The notes under the pieces: generated by a model | Told to the model about the DNA's origin: nothing | Databases searched by the model: none | What the model saw: only the letters and a program-made list of their open reading frames with translations | Program-made: the position numbers and the translations under genes | NCBI GenBank assembly: GCA_040954595.2 | Contig: CM082586.2 | Location: forward strand, 10,664,001-10,728,000 | Reading direction: 5' to 3' | Length of the DNA: 64,000 nt | DNA from: Balanoglossus misakiensis | Taxonomy: Eukaryota; Hemichordata | Shown here: positions 36,601-51,100 of the stretch, one piece after another | Numbering within the stretch: position 1 is the first letter of the stretch | Layout of the letters: every line of letters begins with the position of its first letter

Positions 36601-37029
36601 AGGTTAACCAATAGAGCCAGAAGTCTTGTTTTTCATTTTACACTGATAATTTTGGAAGAAACATTTGTTGACAATTTTGGGTGAGCTCTTGGTGACCTTT
36701 GATCTGCTTTCCTATATACATAGCAGATACAGCATTGGCACTCTCTGGTATCCATAGGAACTGCTTTGACCTAGCCAATGTTTGTTGCACTTTATTTTTT
36801 TTCATTAATTGACGATATGTACCCCTTGACCCGCAGTATGTTGGGTTGGGCTGGCTTGCCAAATTAATCCTATTATTATCATTGATTTCATGCATTTAAT
36901 TCTTTCATTCTTTTTTTTTTGTAGGTCCCACCGGTACTCTTCTCCTTCTCTCTCTCTTTCTTTCTTTCTTTCTTTTTTTCTCTTCTTTTCTCTTTTTTTT
37001 CTTTTTTTCCCTGTAGGCCCCAATGGTAA
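36601..37029. other. Repeat-domain edge and polypyrimidine tract
   Basis: No gene. A CT-rich tract (TTTCTTTCTTTC, TTTTCTC) occupies about 36900-37015. Confidence 0.5.
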
Positions 37030-37520
37030 CACCATAATCAACCTACTAACGTAAAATTTGATGGATGGATGGAGCGGAGTGTCAACCATAGTCAACCTAC
37101 TAATATAAACTTTGATGGATGGATGGAGGGGAGCGTCAACCATAGTCAACCTACTAATATAAACTTTGATGGATGAATGGAGCGGAGCGTCAACCATAGT
37201 CAACCTACTAATATAAACTTTGATGGATGGATGGAGCGGAGCGTCAACCATAGTCAACTTACTAAAATATAAACTTTGATGGATGGATGGTGCCGCGGAG
37301 CGTCAACTTAAAGGATGGAGAAGTGGAAGGATGGAGAAGTGGAGTTTTTTCTCTGTTTTTTCCTCTTTTTCTTTCCTGTAGGGCACACTGGTAACACCAT
37401 AATCAACCAACTAACGTAAAATTTGATGGGAGGATGGAGCGGAGAGTCAACCATAGTCAACCTACTAATATAAACTTTGATGGATGGATGGATGGAGCGT
37501 CAACCTAAAGGATGGAGAAG
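37030..37520. repeat. 54-bp minisatellite
   Basis: Units of 54 bp containing CAACCATAGTCAACCTACTA and TTTGATGGATGGATGGAGCG at about 37081, 37135 and 37189, with degenerate or interrupted copies to 37500. Because 54 is a multiple of three, the minus strand reads as an apparent repetitive protein (18-residue repeat), which I regard as an artefact. Confidence 0.85.
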
Positions 37521-37639
37521 TGGAAGAATGGAGAAGTGGAGTTTCAACATAATATCCTATTGACCAAAATTATAAGATAGAGTAATATAGACGTACAAAA
37601 CGAGGTGATCGTAATATAAAACTTAATAGTCCAATAAAT

Positions 37640-38395
37640 CGGGTTAATAATTGGTAGTGATTACTTGTTTTAAAATTAGGTTAACAGCAATGGCTTTGTG
37701 CAGGGTATGATAATAGGTTCCGAAATGTGTATGGTATAATAACGGTGAACAAATTTGAATTTGGTTTAATAAAAGGGTTACAAATGTGATGATGGTTTTA
37801 TGGTAAAATTTGAGTGTACACAGGTTATAAAGGGGTAACAACGGTTGCTTGTATGAAGGGAATAATATTAGGGTAACAAATGTGGTATAAAGGTATAACG
37901 GGTTTATAATATGATGATGGCTTGTGTACACAGGTTATAATGGGTATATGAATGAGAAGGGTATAATAATAGTAATAACTGTGTCGGGTTTAATAAGGGT
38001 AACAATTGTGCAAGGGTATAATAACGATTAATAATTGTGGTGATGGCTTATGGTGATATTAAGTATAAAAAGGCTGTTAATATTGATGATGATGACAGAG
38101 GTATAATAATGATAAAATGTTAAATAAGTGTCCAAGGTCTAATAATCATGTTGGTTCATTCATTGGTTAATGTGTATATTTTATGAATAACATGCTATTA
38201 TTTCTCAGATAGATAATACTCGTCAGCATCGTTATTCGGTGGAATTTCTCGCAACGGTACCCGTGATTGTATTCGCGCATCGACACATTGTACGCGACAG
38301 ACAGGCAGAAAATGTTAGCACAATGTTAGGTTAGCTTAACCTCCCCACCCCATCCAAATTCCAAATTTAGCTTAGATCATGGGGTGAGAGGAGGA
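37640..38395 (+). repeat. Long direct repeat flanking the satellite, left copy
   Basis: GGTATAATAA/GTAACAA-rich sequence followed by TTCATTCATTGGTTAATGTG, CATTGTACGCGACAGACA and CTCCCCACCCCATCCAAATT. The same order of words recurs at 55830-56455, about 18 kb away in the same orientation. Non-coding. Confidence 0.7.
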
Positions 38396-39130
38396 GAGGA
38401 CAGTTTTTTTTCCCTCTTTTGTAATTGGTATGAGGTTTTTTAACTGCCCTTTAGGCGCGTAAATTAGATGTGTGTTATCATACATGTAGTTATCTTGCTT
38501 TATTTTAAAACAATTGTGAATGAGCTCTGCGAGATTATGTACACGATAGTGTGTTATATAACGCTAAGGTAAAAGTAAACTTAACCCACTAACCCATCAC
38601 ACTATTGTGTGCATAATTAGCAGATGCTATTTTGACTGGCCCATTGTTCAACCAAATGACACCTTGTTTCAAAAAGAGCTGAAACTATATTGGTTAATTT
38701 CTTTCAGTTTAACCACATGACACATTGTTTCAAATTGGCCTGCAAGATATGCTACTTGAACTCCCCCCCCCACCCCCACCCCCCCCCAAAACAATAAATT
38801 AGGGATTAATCACTCGCTATATTATGAACATTCACATGAAAATTATGCAACCAATTTAAAGGTATTCTGGAGGCGTCTTCTGATGTCAGGTGGTTCAAAT
38901 CCACCGATACCTAAGCTGGAAACATAACTTTTCATTGGTGTTCATATATGGCGAATAAAACATGCATATTCGTATTATCATATTTCAGATATGAACGAAT
39001 TGAAATAGATTCTTTTCGATATGATTTCAGAAATGAACGAATTCAAATAGATTCTTTTCGATATGTCACTATAAACTTTAATCCCATTTCACCCCTTTTA
39101 CTCAAAATGTAATGTTTAAATAGCAAAGAA
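38396..39130. other. Spacer with C-rich run
   Basis: C/CA-rich homopolymer at about 38762-38788 and a short direct duplication of GAATTGAAATAGATTC-like sequence near 38998 and 39040. No gene. Confidence 0.5.
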
Positions 39131-42100
39131 GTTAATCACTAAACGTTGACACCGGGGTTTAAAATGCATACAGGGATACTAAAAGTTGACTGAAATCCCT
39201 GGGTTAATACGTGTCCAAAAGCAATTTTATTTGACATTGCTAATGCAACGATGACATTGAATCTGATTCTTTGCATTAGGGGGAATGGCGATGCAAGCTT
39301 GATGATGCAGCCAGGTAGATAGTGATGCAAACACTTCACTTTGACATAGGTATTTAATGCATGTGCATGGGTATTTAATGTTGACTGTAAATCCCCAGGT
39401 TAATACGTGGCCAAAAGCACTGTAATTTGACATTGCTAATGCTACCGTGACACTAAATCTGATTCTTGCATCAGGGTAAATTGTGAAGCAAGCTTGATGA
39501 TGCATCATGATAGATGGTGTTTCAAGCCCTTCACATTGACATTGGAATATAACGCATATGGGGATTTAAAGTTGATTGTATATCCTCAGGTTAATACGTG
39601 GCCATAAGCACTGTAATTTGACATTGCTAATGCAACGATGATATTGAATCTGATTCTTTGCATCAGGGTAAATGGCGATGCAAGCTTGATGATGCATCCC
39701 GGTAGATAGTGATGCAAACACTTCACTTTGACATGGGTATTTAATGCATGCGCATTGATATTTAAAGTTGACTCTAAATCCCGAGGGTAATACATGGCCA
39801 AAAGCACTGTAATTTAAAATTACTAATGCAAGCGTGACATTGAATATGGATAAATGGTGAAGCAAACGTGATGATGCATCAGGATAGATGGTGTTTGAAG
39901 CCCTTCACATTGACTTTTGAATATAATGCATATGGGGATTTAAAGTTGATTGTAAATCCCTAGGTTAATACATGGCCAAAAGCACTTTTATTTGACATTG
40001 CTAATGCAACGGTGACATTGAATCTGATTCTATGCATCAGGGTAAATGGCGATACAGGCTTGATGATGCATCACGGTAGATAGTGATGCAAACAGTTCAC
40101 TCTGACATGGGTATTAAATGCATATGGGGATTTCAAGTTGATTACAAATCCCTGGGTTAATACGCACCCAAAAGCACTGTAGTTTGACATTGCTAATGAA
40201 ATGGTGACATTGAATCTGATTCTATGCATCAGGGTAAATGGCGATACAGGCTTGATGATGCATCACGGTAGATAGTGATGCAAACAGTTCACTCTGACAT
40301 GGGTATTAAATGCATATGGGGATTTCAAGTTGATTACAAATCCCTGGGTTAATACGCACCCAAAAGCACTGTAGTTTGACATTGCTAATGAAATGGTGAC
40401 ATTGAATGTAATTCTTTGCATTAGGGGAAATGGCTAAAAGTTTAATGATGCATTGGAGTAGATGGTGATGCAAGCTATGCATTTTGACATAGGTATTTAA
40501 TGCATGTGCATGGGTATTTAATGTTGACTGTAAATCCCTAGGTTAATACATGTCCAAAAGCACTGTAATTTAAAATTGCTAATGCAAGGGTGACATTGAA
40601 TCTGATTCTTTGCATCAGGGCAAATTCTGAAGAATGCTTGATGATGCACCAGGGTCAATGGTGATGCAATCACTAAACTTTTACACCGGGGTTTAAAATG
40701 TATACAGGGGGATTAAAAGTTGACTGTAAATCCCCAGGTTAATACAAGTCCAAAAGCACTTTAATTTGACATTGCTAATACAACGGTGACATTTAATCTG
40801 ATTCTTTGCATCAGGGAAAATGGTGAAGCAAGCTTAATAATGCATCGGAGTAAATGGTGATGCAAGCTCTGCACTTTGACATAGGTATTAAATGTATATG
40901 CATGGGTATTTAAAGTTGTCCGTAAATCCCGAGGTTAATACGTGGCCATAGGCACTGTAATTTGACATTGCTAATGCTACCGTGATACTAAATCTGATTC
41001 TTTGCATCAGGGTAAATTGTGAAGCAAGCTTGATGATGTATCATGATAGATGGTGTTTCAAGCCCTTCACATTGACATTGGAATATAACGCACATGGGGA
41101 TTTAAAGTTGATTGTATGGCCAAAAGCACTGTAATTTGACATTGCTAATGCTACAGTGACATTGAATCTGATTCTTTGCATTAGGGCAAATGGCGAAGCA
41201 AGCTTGATGATGCATCACGGTAGATATTGATGCAAGCACTTCGCTTTGACATAGGTATAAAATTCATATGGGGATTTCAAGTTGATTATAAATCCCTGGG
41301 TTAATATGTGGCCGAAAGCACTTTTATTTGCCATTGCTAATGCTATGGTGACACTGATTATTTGCATCAGGGTTAATGGCGAAGCAGCTTGATGATGCAT
41401 CAGGATAGATGGTGATGCAAGCTCTGCACTTTGACATGAGGATTAAATGCATGCTGAGGGGGATTTAAAGTTGTCAAAACAAACTTGATGATGCATCAGG
41501 GTAGAAGGTATTTCAAGCCCTTCACATTGACATTGGAATATAACGCATATGGGGATTTAAAGTTGATTGTAAATCCCCAGGTTGATACGTGGCCATAAGC
41601 ACTGTAGTTTGACATTGCTAATGCTACCGTGACATTAAATCTGATTCTTTCCATCGGGGTAAATTGTGAAGCAAGCTTGATGATGCATCAGGACAGATGG
41701 TGTTTCAAGCCCTTCACATTGACAATGGAATATAACGCATATGGGGATTTAAAGTTGATTGAAAATCCCTAGGTTAATACATGGCCAAAAGCACTGTAAT
41801 TTAAAATTGCAAATGCAATGGTGACATTGAATGTCATTCTTTGCATTAGGGGAAATGGCGTAGCAAGCATAATGGTACATCAGAGTAGATGGTGATGCAA
41901 GCTCTGCACTTTGACATAGATATTTAATGCATATGCATGGGTATTTAATGTCGACTGTAAATCCCCAGGTTAATATATGTCCAAAAGCACTGTAATTTAA
42001 AATTGCTAATGCAAGGGTGACATTGAATCTGATTCTTTGCATTATGGGGAATGGCGATGCAAACCTAATGATGCATCAGAGTAGATGGTGATGCAAGCTC

Positions 42101-45100
42101 TGCACTTTGACATAGGTATTTAATGTATATGCATGGGTATTTAAAGTTGTCTGTAAATTCCCAGGTTAATACGTGGCAATAAGCACTGTAATTTGACATT
42201 GCTAATGAAATGGTGACGCTGAATGTGATTTTTTGCATCAGGGTAAATTGTGAAGCAAGCTTGATGATGCATCAGGATAGATGGTGTTTCAAGCCCTTCA
42301 CTTGACATTGGAATATAACGCATATGGGGATTTAAAGTTAATTGCAAATCCATAGGTTAATACATGGCCAAAAACACTGTAATTTAAAATTGCTAATGCA
42401 ATGGTGACATTGAATGTGATTCTTTGCATTAGGGGAAATGGCGTAGCAAGCCTAATGGTGCATCAGAGTAAATGGTGATGCAAGCTCTACACTTTGACAT
42501 AGGTATTTAATGGATATGCATGGGTATTTAATGTTGACTGTAAATCCTCAGGTTAATACGTGGCCATAAGCACTGTAATTTGACATTGCTAATGCAACGG
42601 TGACATTGAATCTGATTCTTTGCATAAGGGTGAATGGCGATGCAAGCTTGATGATGCATCACGGTAGATAGTGATGCAAACACTTCACTTTGACATGGGT
42701 ATCAAATGCATATAGGGATTTGCTAATGCTACCATGACACTAAATCTGATTTTTTGCATCAGGGAAAATGGTGAAGCAAGCTTGATGATGCATCATGATA
42801 GATGGTGTTTCAAGCCCTTCACATTGACATTAGAATATAATGCATATGGGGATTTAAAGTTGATTGTAAATCCCCAGGTTAGTATACGGCCAAACGCACT
42901 ATAATTTGACATTGCTAATGCAACAGTGACATTGAATCTGATTCTTTGCATTAGGGCAAATGGCGAAGCAAGCTTGATGATGCATCACGGTAGATATTGA
43001 TGCAAGCACTTCGCTTTGACATAGGTATAAAATTCATATAGGGATTTCAAGTTGATTATAAATCCCTGGGTTAATATGTGGCCGAAAGCACTTTTATTTG
43101 CCATTGCTAATGCTATGGCGACACTAAATCTGATTCTTTGCATCAGGGTAAATTGTGAAGAAAGCTTGATGATGCATCAGTATAGATGGTGTTTCAAGCC
43201 GTTCAAGTTAACATTGCAATATAATGCATATGGGGATTTGAAGTTGATTGTAAACCCGCAAGTTAATACATGGCCAAATGCTCAGTAATTTGACATTGCT
43301 GATGCTATGGTGACACTGATTATTTGCATCAGGGTTAATGGCGAAACAAACTTGATGATGCATCAGGGTAGATGGTATTTCAAGCCCTTCACATTGACAT
43401 TGGAATATAATGCATATGGGGATTTAAAGTTGATTGTAAATCCCCAGGTTAATACATAGCCAAAAGCACTGTAATTTGACATGGCTAATGCTACTGTGAT
43501 ACTAAATCTGATTCTTTGCATCAGGGCATATAGCGAAGCATGCTTGGTGATGCATCAGGATCAATGGTGATGGAGACACTGCACTTTGACATGCGTATTT
43601 AATGCATATGCACATATGTTTAAAGTTGACTGTAAATCGCCAGGTTAATACGTGGCCAAAAGCACAGTAATTTGACATTGCGAATGCAACAGTGACATTT
43701 AATCTGATTCTTTGCATTAAGGCAAATGGCGAAGCATGCTTGACGATGCATCACAGTAGATAGTGATGCAAACACTTCGCTTAGACATGGGTATAAAAAG
43801 CATATAGGGATTTCAAATAGATTATAAATCCCTGTGTTAATACGTGTCCAAAAGCACTGTAATTTGACATTGCTTATGCAATGGTGACACTATATCTGAT
43901 TCTTTGCATCAGGGCAAATGGCGAAGCAGCTTGATGATGCATCAGGATAGATGGTGATGCAAGCTCTGCACTTTGACATGGGAATTAAATGCATGCTGAG
44001 GGGGATTTAAAGTTGTCAAAACAAACTTGATGATGCATCAGGGTAGATGGTATTTCAAGCCCTTCACATTGACATTGGAATATAACGCATATGGGGATTT
44101 AAAGTTGATTGTAAATCCCCAGGTTGATACGTGGCCATAAGCACTGTAATTTAAAATTACTAATGCAAGGGTGACATTGAATATGGATAAATGGTGAAGC
44201 AAACGTGATGATGCATCAGGATAGATGGTGTTCCAAGCCCTTCACATTGACTTTTGAATATAATGCATATGGGGATTTAAAGTTGATTGTAAATCCCTAG
44301 GTTAATAATGGCCAAAAGCACTTTTATTTGACATTGCTAATGCAACGGTGACATTGAATCTGATTCTATGCATAAGGGTAAATGGCGATGCAGGCTTGAT
44401 GATGCATCACGGTAGATAGTGATGCAAACAGTTCACTTTGACATGGGTATTAAATGCATATGGGGATTTCAAGTTGATTACAAATCCTTGGGTTAATACG
44501 CATCCAAAAGCACTGTAATTTGACATTGCTAATGAAATGGTGACATTGAATGTAATTCTTTGCATTAGGGGAAATGGCTAAGCAAGCTTAATGATGCATT
44601 GGAGTAGATGGTGATGCAAGCTATGCATTTTGACATAGGTATTTAATGCATGTGCATGGGTATTTAATGTTGACTGTAAATCCCTAGGTTAATACATGTC
44701 CAAAAGCACTGTAATTTAAAATTGCTAATGCAAGGGTGACATTGAATCTGATTCTTTGCATCAGGGCAAATTCTGAAGAATGCTTGATGATGCACCAGGG
44801 TCAATGGTGATGCAATCACTAAACTTTGACACCGGGGTTTAAAATGTATACAGGGGGATTAAAAGTTGACTGTAAATCCCTTGGTTAATACAAGTCCAAA
44901 AGCACTTTAATTTGACATTGCTAATACAACGGTGACATTTAATCTGATTCTTTGCATCAGGGAAAATGGCGAAGCAAGCTTAATAATGCATTGGAGTATA
45001 TGGTGATGCAAGCTCTGCATTTTGACATAGGTATTAAATGTATATGCAAGGGTATTTAAAGTTGTCCGTACATCCCGAGGTTAATACGTGGCCATAGGCA

Positions 45101-48100
45101 CTGTAATTTGACATTGCTAATGCTACCGTGATACTAAATCTGATTCTTTGCATCAGGGAAAATGGTGAAGCAAGCTTGATGATGCATCAGGATAGATGGT
45201 GTTTCAAGCCCTTCACATTGACATTAGAATATAATGCATATGGGGATTTAAAGTTGATTGTAAATCCCCAGGTTAGTATACGGCCAAACGAACTGTAATT
45301 TGACATTGCTAATGCAAGGGTGACATTGAATCTGATTCTTTGCATTAGGGCAAATGGCGAAGCAAGCTTGATGATGCATCACGGTAGATATTGATGCAAG
45401 CACTTCGCTTTGACATAGGTATAAAATTCATATGGGGATTTCAAGTTGATTATAAATCCCTGGGTTAATATGTGGCCGAAAGCACTTTTATTTGCCATTG
45501 CTAATGCTATGGTGACACTGATTATTTGCATCAGGGTTAATGGCGAAACAAACTTGATGATGCATCAGGGTAGATGGTTTTTCAAGCCCTTCACATTGAC
45601 ATTGGAATATAATGCATATGGGGATTTAAAGTTGATTATAAATCCCGATGTTTATACATGGCCAAAAGCACAGTAATTTGACATTGCTAATGCAATGGTG
45701 ACATTGAATCTGATTCTTTGCATCAGCGTAAATGGCGAAGCATGCTTGATGATGCATCACAGTAGATAGTGATGCAAACACTTCGCTTAGACATGGGTAT
45801 AAAAAGCATATAGGGATTTCAAGTAGATTATAAATCCCTGTGTTAATACGTGTCCAAAAGCACTGTAATTTGACATTGCTAATGCAATGTTGACACTATA
45901 TCTGATTCTTTGCATCAGGGCAAATGGGGAAGCAGCTTGATGATGGATCAGGGTAGATGGTATTTCAAGCCCTTCACATTGACATTGGAATATAACGCAT
46001 ATGGGGATTTAAAGTTGATTGTAAATCCCCAGGTTGATACGTGGCCATAAGCACTGTAGTTTGACATTGCTAATGCTACCGTGACATTAAATCTGATTCT
46101 TTCCATCGGGGTAAATTGTGAAGCAAGCTTGATGATGCATCAGGACAGATGGTGTTTCAAGCCCTTCACATTGACAATGGAATATAACGCATATGGGGAT
46201 TTAAAGTTGATTGAAAATCCCTAGGTTAATACATGTCCAAAAGCACTGTAATTTAAAATTGCTAATGCAAGGGTGACATTGAATCTGATTCTTTGCATTA
46301 GGGGGAATGGCGATGCAAACCTAATGATGCATCAGAGTAGATGGTGATGCAAGCTCTGCACTTTGACATAGGTATTTAATGTATATGCATGGGTATTTAA
46401 AGTTGTCTGTAAATTCCCAGGTTAATACGTGGCAATAAGCACTGTAATTTGACATTGCTAATGAAATGGTGACGCTGAATGTGATTTTTTGCATCAGGGT
46501 AAATTGTGAAGCAAGCTTGATGATGCATCAGGATAGATGGTGTTTCAAGCCCTTCACTTGACATTGGAATATAACGCATATGGGGATTTAAAGTTAATTG
46601 CAAATCCATAGGTTAATACATGGCCAAAAACACTGTAATTTAAAATTGCTAATGCAATGGTGACATTGAATGTGATTCTTTGCATTAGGGGAAATGGCGT
46701 AGCAAGCCTAATGGTGCATCAGAGTAAATGGTGATGCAAGCTCTGCACTTTGACATAGGTATTTAATGTATATGCATGGGTATTTAAAGTTGTCTGTAAA
46801 TTCCCAGGTTAATACGTGGCAATAAGCACTGTAATTTGACATTGCTAATGAAATGGTGACGCTGAATGTGATTTTTTGCATCAGGGTAAATTGTGAAGCA
46901 AGCTTGATGATGCATCAGGATAGATGGTGTTTCAAGCCCTTCACTTGACATTGGAATATAACGCATATGGGGATTTAAAGTTAATTGCAAATCCATAGGT
47001 TAATACATGGCCAAAAACACTGTAATTTAAAATTGCTAATGCAATGGTGACATTGAATGTGATTCTTTGCATTAGGGGAAATGGCGTAGCAAGCCTAATG
47101 GTGCATCACGGTAGATAGTGATGCAAACACTTCACTTTGACATGGGTATCAAATGCATATGGGGATTTGCTAATGCTACCATGACACTAAATCTGATTTT
47201 TTGCATCAGGGAAAATGGTGAAGCAAGCTTGATGATGCATCATGATAGATGGTGTTTCAAGCCCTTCACATTGATATTAGAATATAATGCATATGGGGAT
47301 TTAAAGTTGATTGTAAATCCCCAGGTTAGTATACGGCCAAACACACTATAATTTGACATTGCTAATGCAACAGTGACATTGAATCTGATTCTTTGCATTA
47401 GGGCAAATGGCGAAGCAAGCTTGATGATGCATCACGGTAGATATTGATGCAAGCACTTCGCTTTGACATAGGTATAAAATTCATATAGGGATTTCAAGTT
47501 GATTATAAATCCCTGGGTTAATATGTGGCCGAAAGCACTTTTATTTGCCATTGCTAATGCTATGGCGACACTAAATCTGATTCTTTGCATCAGGGTAAAT
47601 TGTGAAGAAAGCTTGATGATGCATCAGTATAGATGGTGTTTCAAGCCGTTCAAGTTAACATTGCAATATAATGCATATGGGGATTTGAAGTTGATTGTAA
47701 ACCCGCAAGTTAATACATGGCCAAATGCTCAGTAATTTGACATTGCTGATGCTATGGTGACACTGATTATTTGCATCAGGGTTAATGGCGAAACAAACTT
47801 GATGATGCATCAGGGTAGATGGTATTTCAAGCCCTTCACATTGACATTGGAATATAATGCATATGGGGATTTAAAGTTGATTGTAAATCCCCAGGTTAAT
47901 ACATAGCCAAAAGCACTGTAATTTGACATGGCTAATGCTACTGTGATACTAAATCTGATTCTTTGCATCAGGGCATATAGCGAAGCATGCTTGGTGATGC
48001 ATCAGGATCAATGGTGATGGAGACACTGCACTTTGACATGCGTATTTAATGCATATGCACAGATGTTTAAAGTTGACTGTAAATCGCCAGGTTAATACGT

Positions 48101-51100
48101 GGCCAAAAGCACAGTAATTTGACATTGCGAATGCAACAGTGACATTTAATCTGATTCTTTGCATTAAGGCAAATGGCGAAGCATGCTTGACGATGCATCA
48201 CAGTAGATAGTGATGCAAACACTTCGCTTAGACATGGGTATAAAAAGCATATAGGGATTTCAAATAGATTATAAATCCCTGTGTTAATACGTGTCCAAAA
48301 GCACTGTAATTTGACATTGCTTATGCAATGGTGACACTATATCTGATTCTTTGCATCAGGGCAAATGGCGAAGCAGCTTGATGATGCATCAGGATAGATG
48401 GTGATGCAAGCTCTGCACTTTGACATGGGGATTAAATGCATGCTGAGGGGGATTTAAAGTTGTCAAAACAAACTTGATGATGCATCAGGGTAGATGGTAT
48501 TTCAAGCCCTTCACATTGACATTGGAATATAACGCATATGGGGATTTAAAGTTGATTGTAAATCCCCAGGTTGATACGTGGCCATAAGCACTGTAGTTTG
48601 ACATTGCTAATGCTACCGTGACATTAAATCTGATTCTTTCCATCGGGGTAAATTGTGAAGCAAGCTTGATGATGCATCAGGACAGATGGTGTTTCAAGCC
48701 CTTCACATTGACAATGGAATATAACGCATATGGGGATTTAAAGTTGATTGAAAATCCCTAGGTTAATACATGGCCAAAAGCACTGTAATTTACAATTGCA
48801 AATGCAATGGTGACATTGAATGTCATTCTTTGCATTAGGGGAAATGGCGTAGCGAGCATAATGGTGCATCAGAGTAGATGGTGATGCAAGCTATGCATTG
48901 TGACATAGGTATTTAATGCCTATGCATGGGTATTTAATGTTGACTGTAAATCCCCAGGTTAATACATGTCCAAAAGCACTGTAATTTAAAATTGCTAATG
49001 CAAGGGTGATATTGAATCTGATTCTTTGCATCAGGGCAAATTCTGAAGAATGCTTGATGATGCACCAGGGTCAATGATGATGCAATCACTAAACTTTGAC
49101 ACCGGGGTTTAAAATGTATACAGGGGGATTAAAAGTTGACTGTAAATCCCCAGGTTTCAAGCCCTTCACATTGACATTGGAATATAACGCATACGGGGAT
49201 TTAAAGTTGATTATAAATCCCCAGGTTAATACATGGCCAAAAGCAATGGTGACATTGAATGTGATTCTTTGCATTAGGGGAAATGGCGTAGCAAGCCTAA
49301 TGGTGCATCAGAGTAGATGGTGATGCAAGCTCTGCATTTTGACATAGGTATTAAATGTATATGCAAGGGTATTTAAAGTTGTCCGTACATCCCGAGGTTA
49401 ATACGTGGCCATAGGCACTGTAATTTGACATTGCTAATGCTACCGTGATACTAAATCTGATTCTTTGCATCAGGGAAAATGGTGAAGCAAGCTTGATGAT
49501 GCATCAGGATAGATGGTGTTTCAAGCCCTTCACATTGACATTAGAATATAATGCATATGGGGATTTAAAGTTGATTGTAAATCCCCAGGTTAGTAAACGG
49601 CCAAACGAACTGTAATTTGACATTGCTAATGCTACAGTGACATTGAATCTGATTCTTTGCATTAGGGCAAATGGCGAAGCAAGCTTGATGATGCATCACG
49701 GTAGATATTGATGCAAGCACTTCGCTTTGACATAGGTATAAAATTCATATGGGGATTTCAAGTTGATTATAAATCCCTGGGTTAATATGTGGCCGAAAGC
49801 ACTTTTATTTGCCATTGCTAATGCTATGGTGACACTGATTATTTGCATCAGGGTTAATGGCGAAACAAACTTGATGATGCATCAGGGTAGATGGTTTTTC
49901 AAGCCCTTCACATTGACATTGGAATATAATGCATATGGGGATTTAAAGTTGACTGTAAATCGCCAGGTTAATACGTGGCCAAAAGCACAGTAATTTGACA
50001 TTGCGAATGCAACAGTAACATTTAATGTGATTCTTTGCATTAGGGCAAATGGCGAAGCATGCTTGACGATGCATTACTGTAGATAGTGATGCAAACACTT
50101 CGCTTTGACATGGGTATAAAAAGCATATGGGGATTTCAAGTTGATAATAAATCCCGATGTTTATACATGGCCAAAAGCACTGTAATTTGACATTGCTAAT
50201 GCAATGGTGACATTGAATCTGATTCTTTGCATCAGCGTAAATGGCGAAGCATGCTTGATGATGCATCACAGTAGATAGTGATGCAAACACTTCGCTTAGA
50301 CATGGGTATAAAAAGCATATAGGGATTTCAAGTAGATTATAAATCCCTGTGTTAATACGTGTCCAAAAGCACTGTAATTTGACATTGCTAATGCCATGTT
50401 GACATTATATCTGATTCTTTGCATCAGGGCAAATGGGGAAGCAGCTTGATGATGGATCAGGGTAGATGGTATTTCAAGCCCTTCACATTGACATTGGAAT
50501 ATAACGCATATGGGGATTTAAAGTTGATTGTAAATCCCCAGGTTAATACGTGGCCATAATCACTGTAATTTGACATTGCTAATGAAATGGTGACGCTGAA
50601 TGTGATTTTTTTGCATCAGGGTAAATTGTGAAGCAAGCTTGATGATGCATCAGGATAGATGGTGTTTCAAGCACTTCACTTGACATTGGAATATAACGCA
50701 TATGGGGATTTAAAGTTAATTGCAAATCCCTAGGTTAATACATGGCCAAAAACACTGTAATTTAAAATTGCTAATGCAATGGTGACATTGAATGTGATTC
50801 TTTGCATCAGGGCAAATGGCGAAGCAGCTTGATGATGCATCAGGATAGATGGTGATGCAAGCTCTGCACTTTGACATAGGTATTTAATGCATATGCATGG
50901 GTATTTAAAGTTGTCTGTAAATTCCCAGGTTAATACGTGGCCATAAGCACTGTAATTTGACATTGCTAATGCAACGATGATATTGAATCTGATTCTTTGC
51001 ATCAGGGTAAATGGCGATGCAAGCTTGATGATGCATCACGGTAGATAGGGATGCAAACACTTCACTTTGACGTGGGTGTTAAATGCATATGGGGATTTGC

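Noticed and set aside
36805-37257. 150-codon minus-strand frame with an 18-residue repeat
   Set aside because: The 54-bp minisatellite length is divisible by three, so one frame stays open by chance; the rest is a low-complexity Lys/Glu/Arg tract from the polypyrimidine run.
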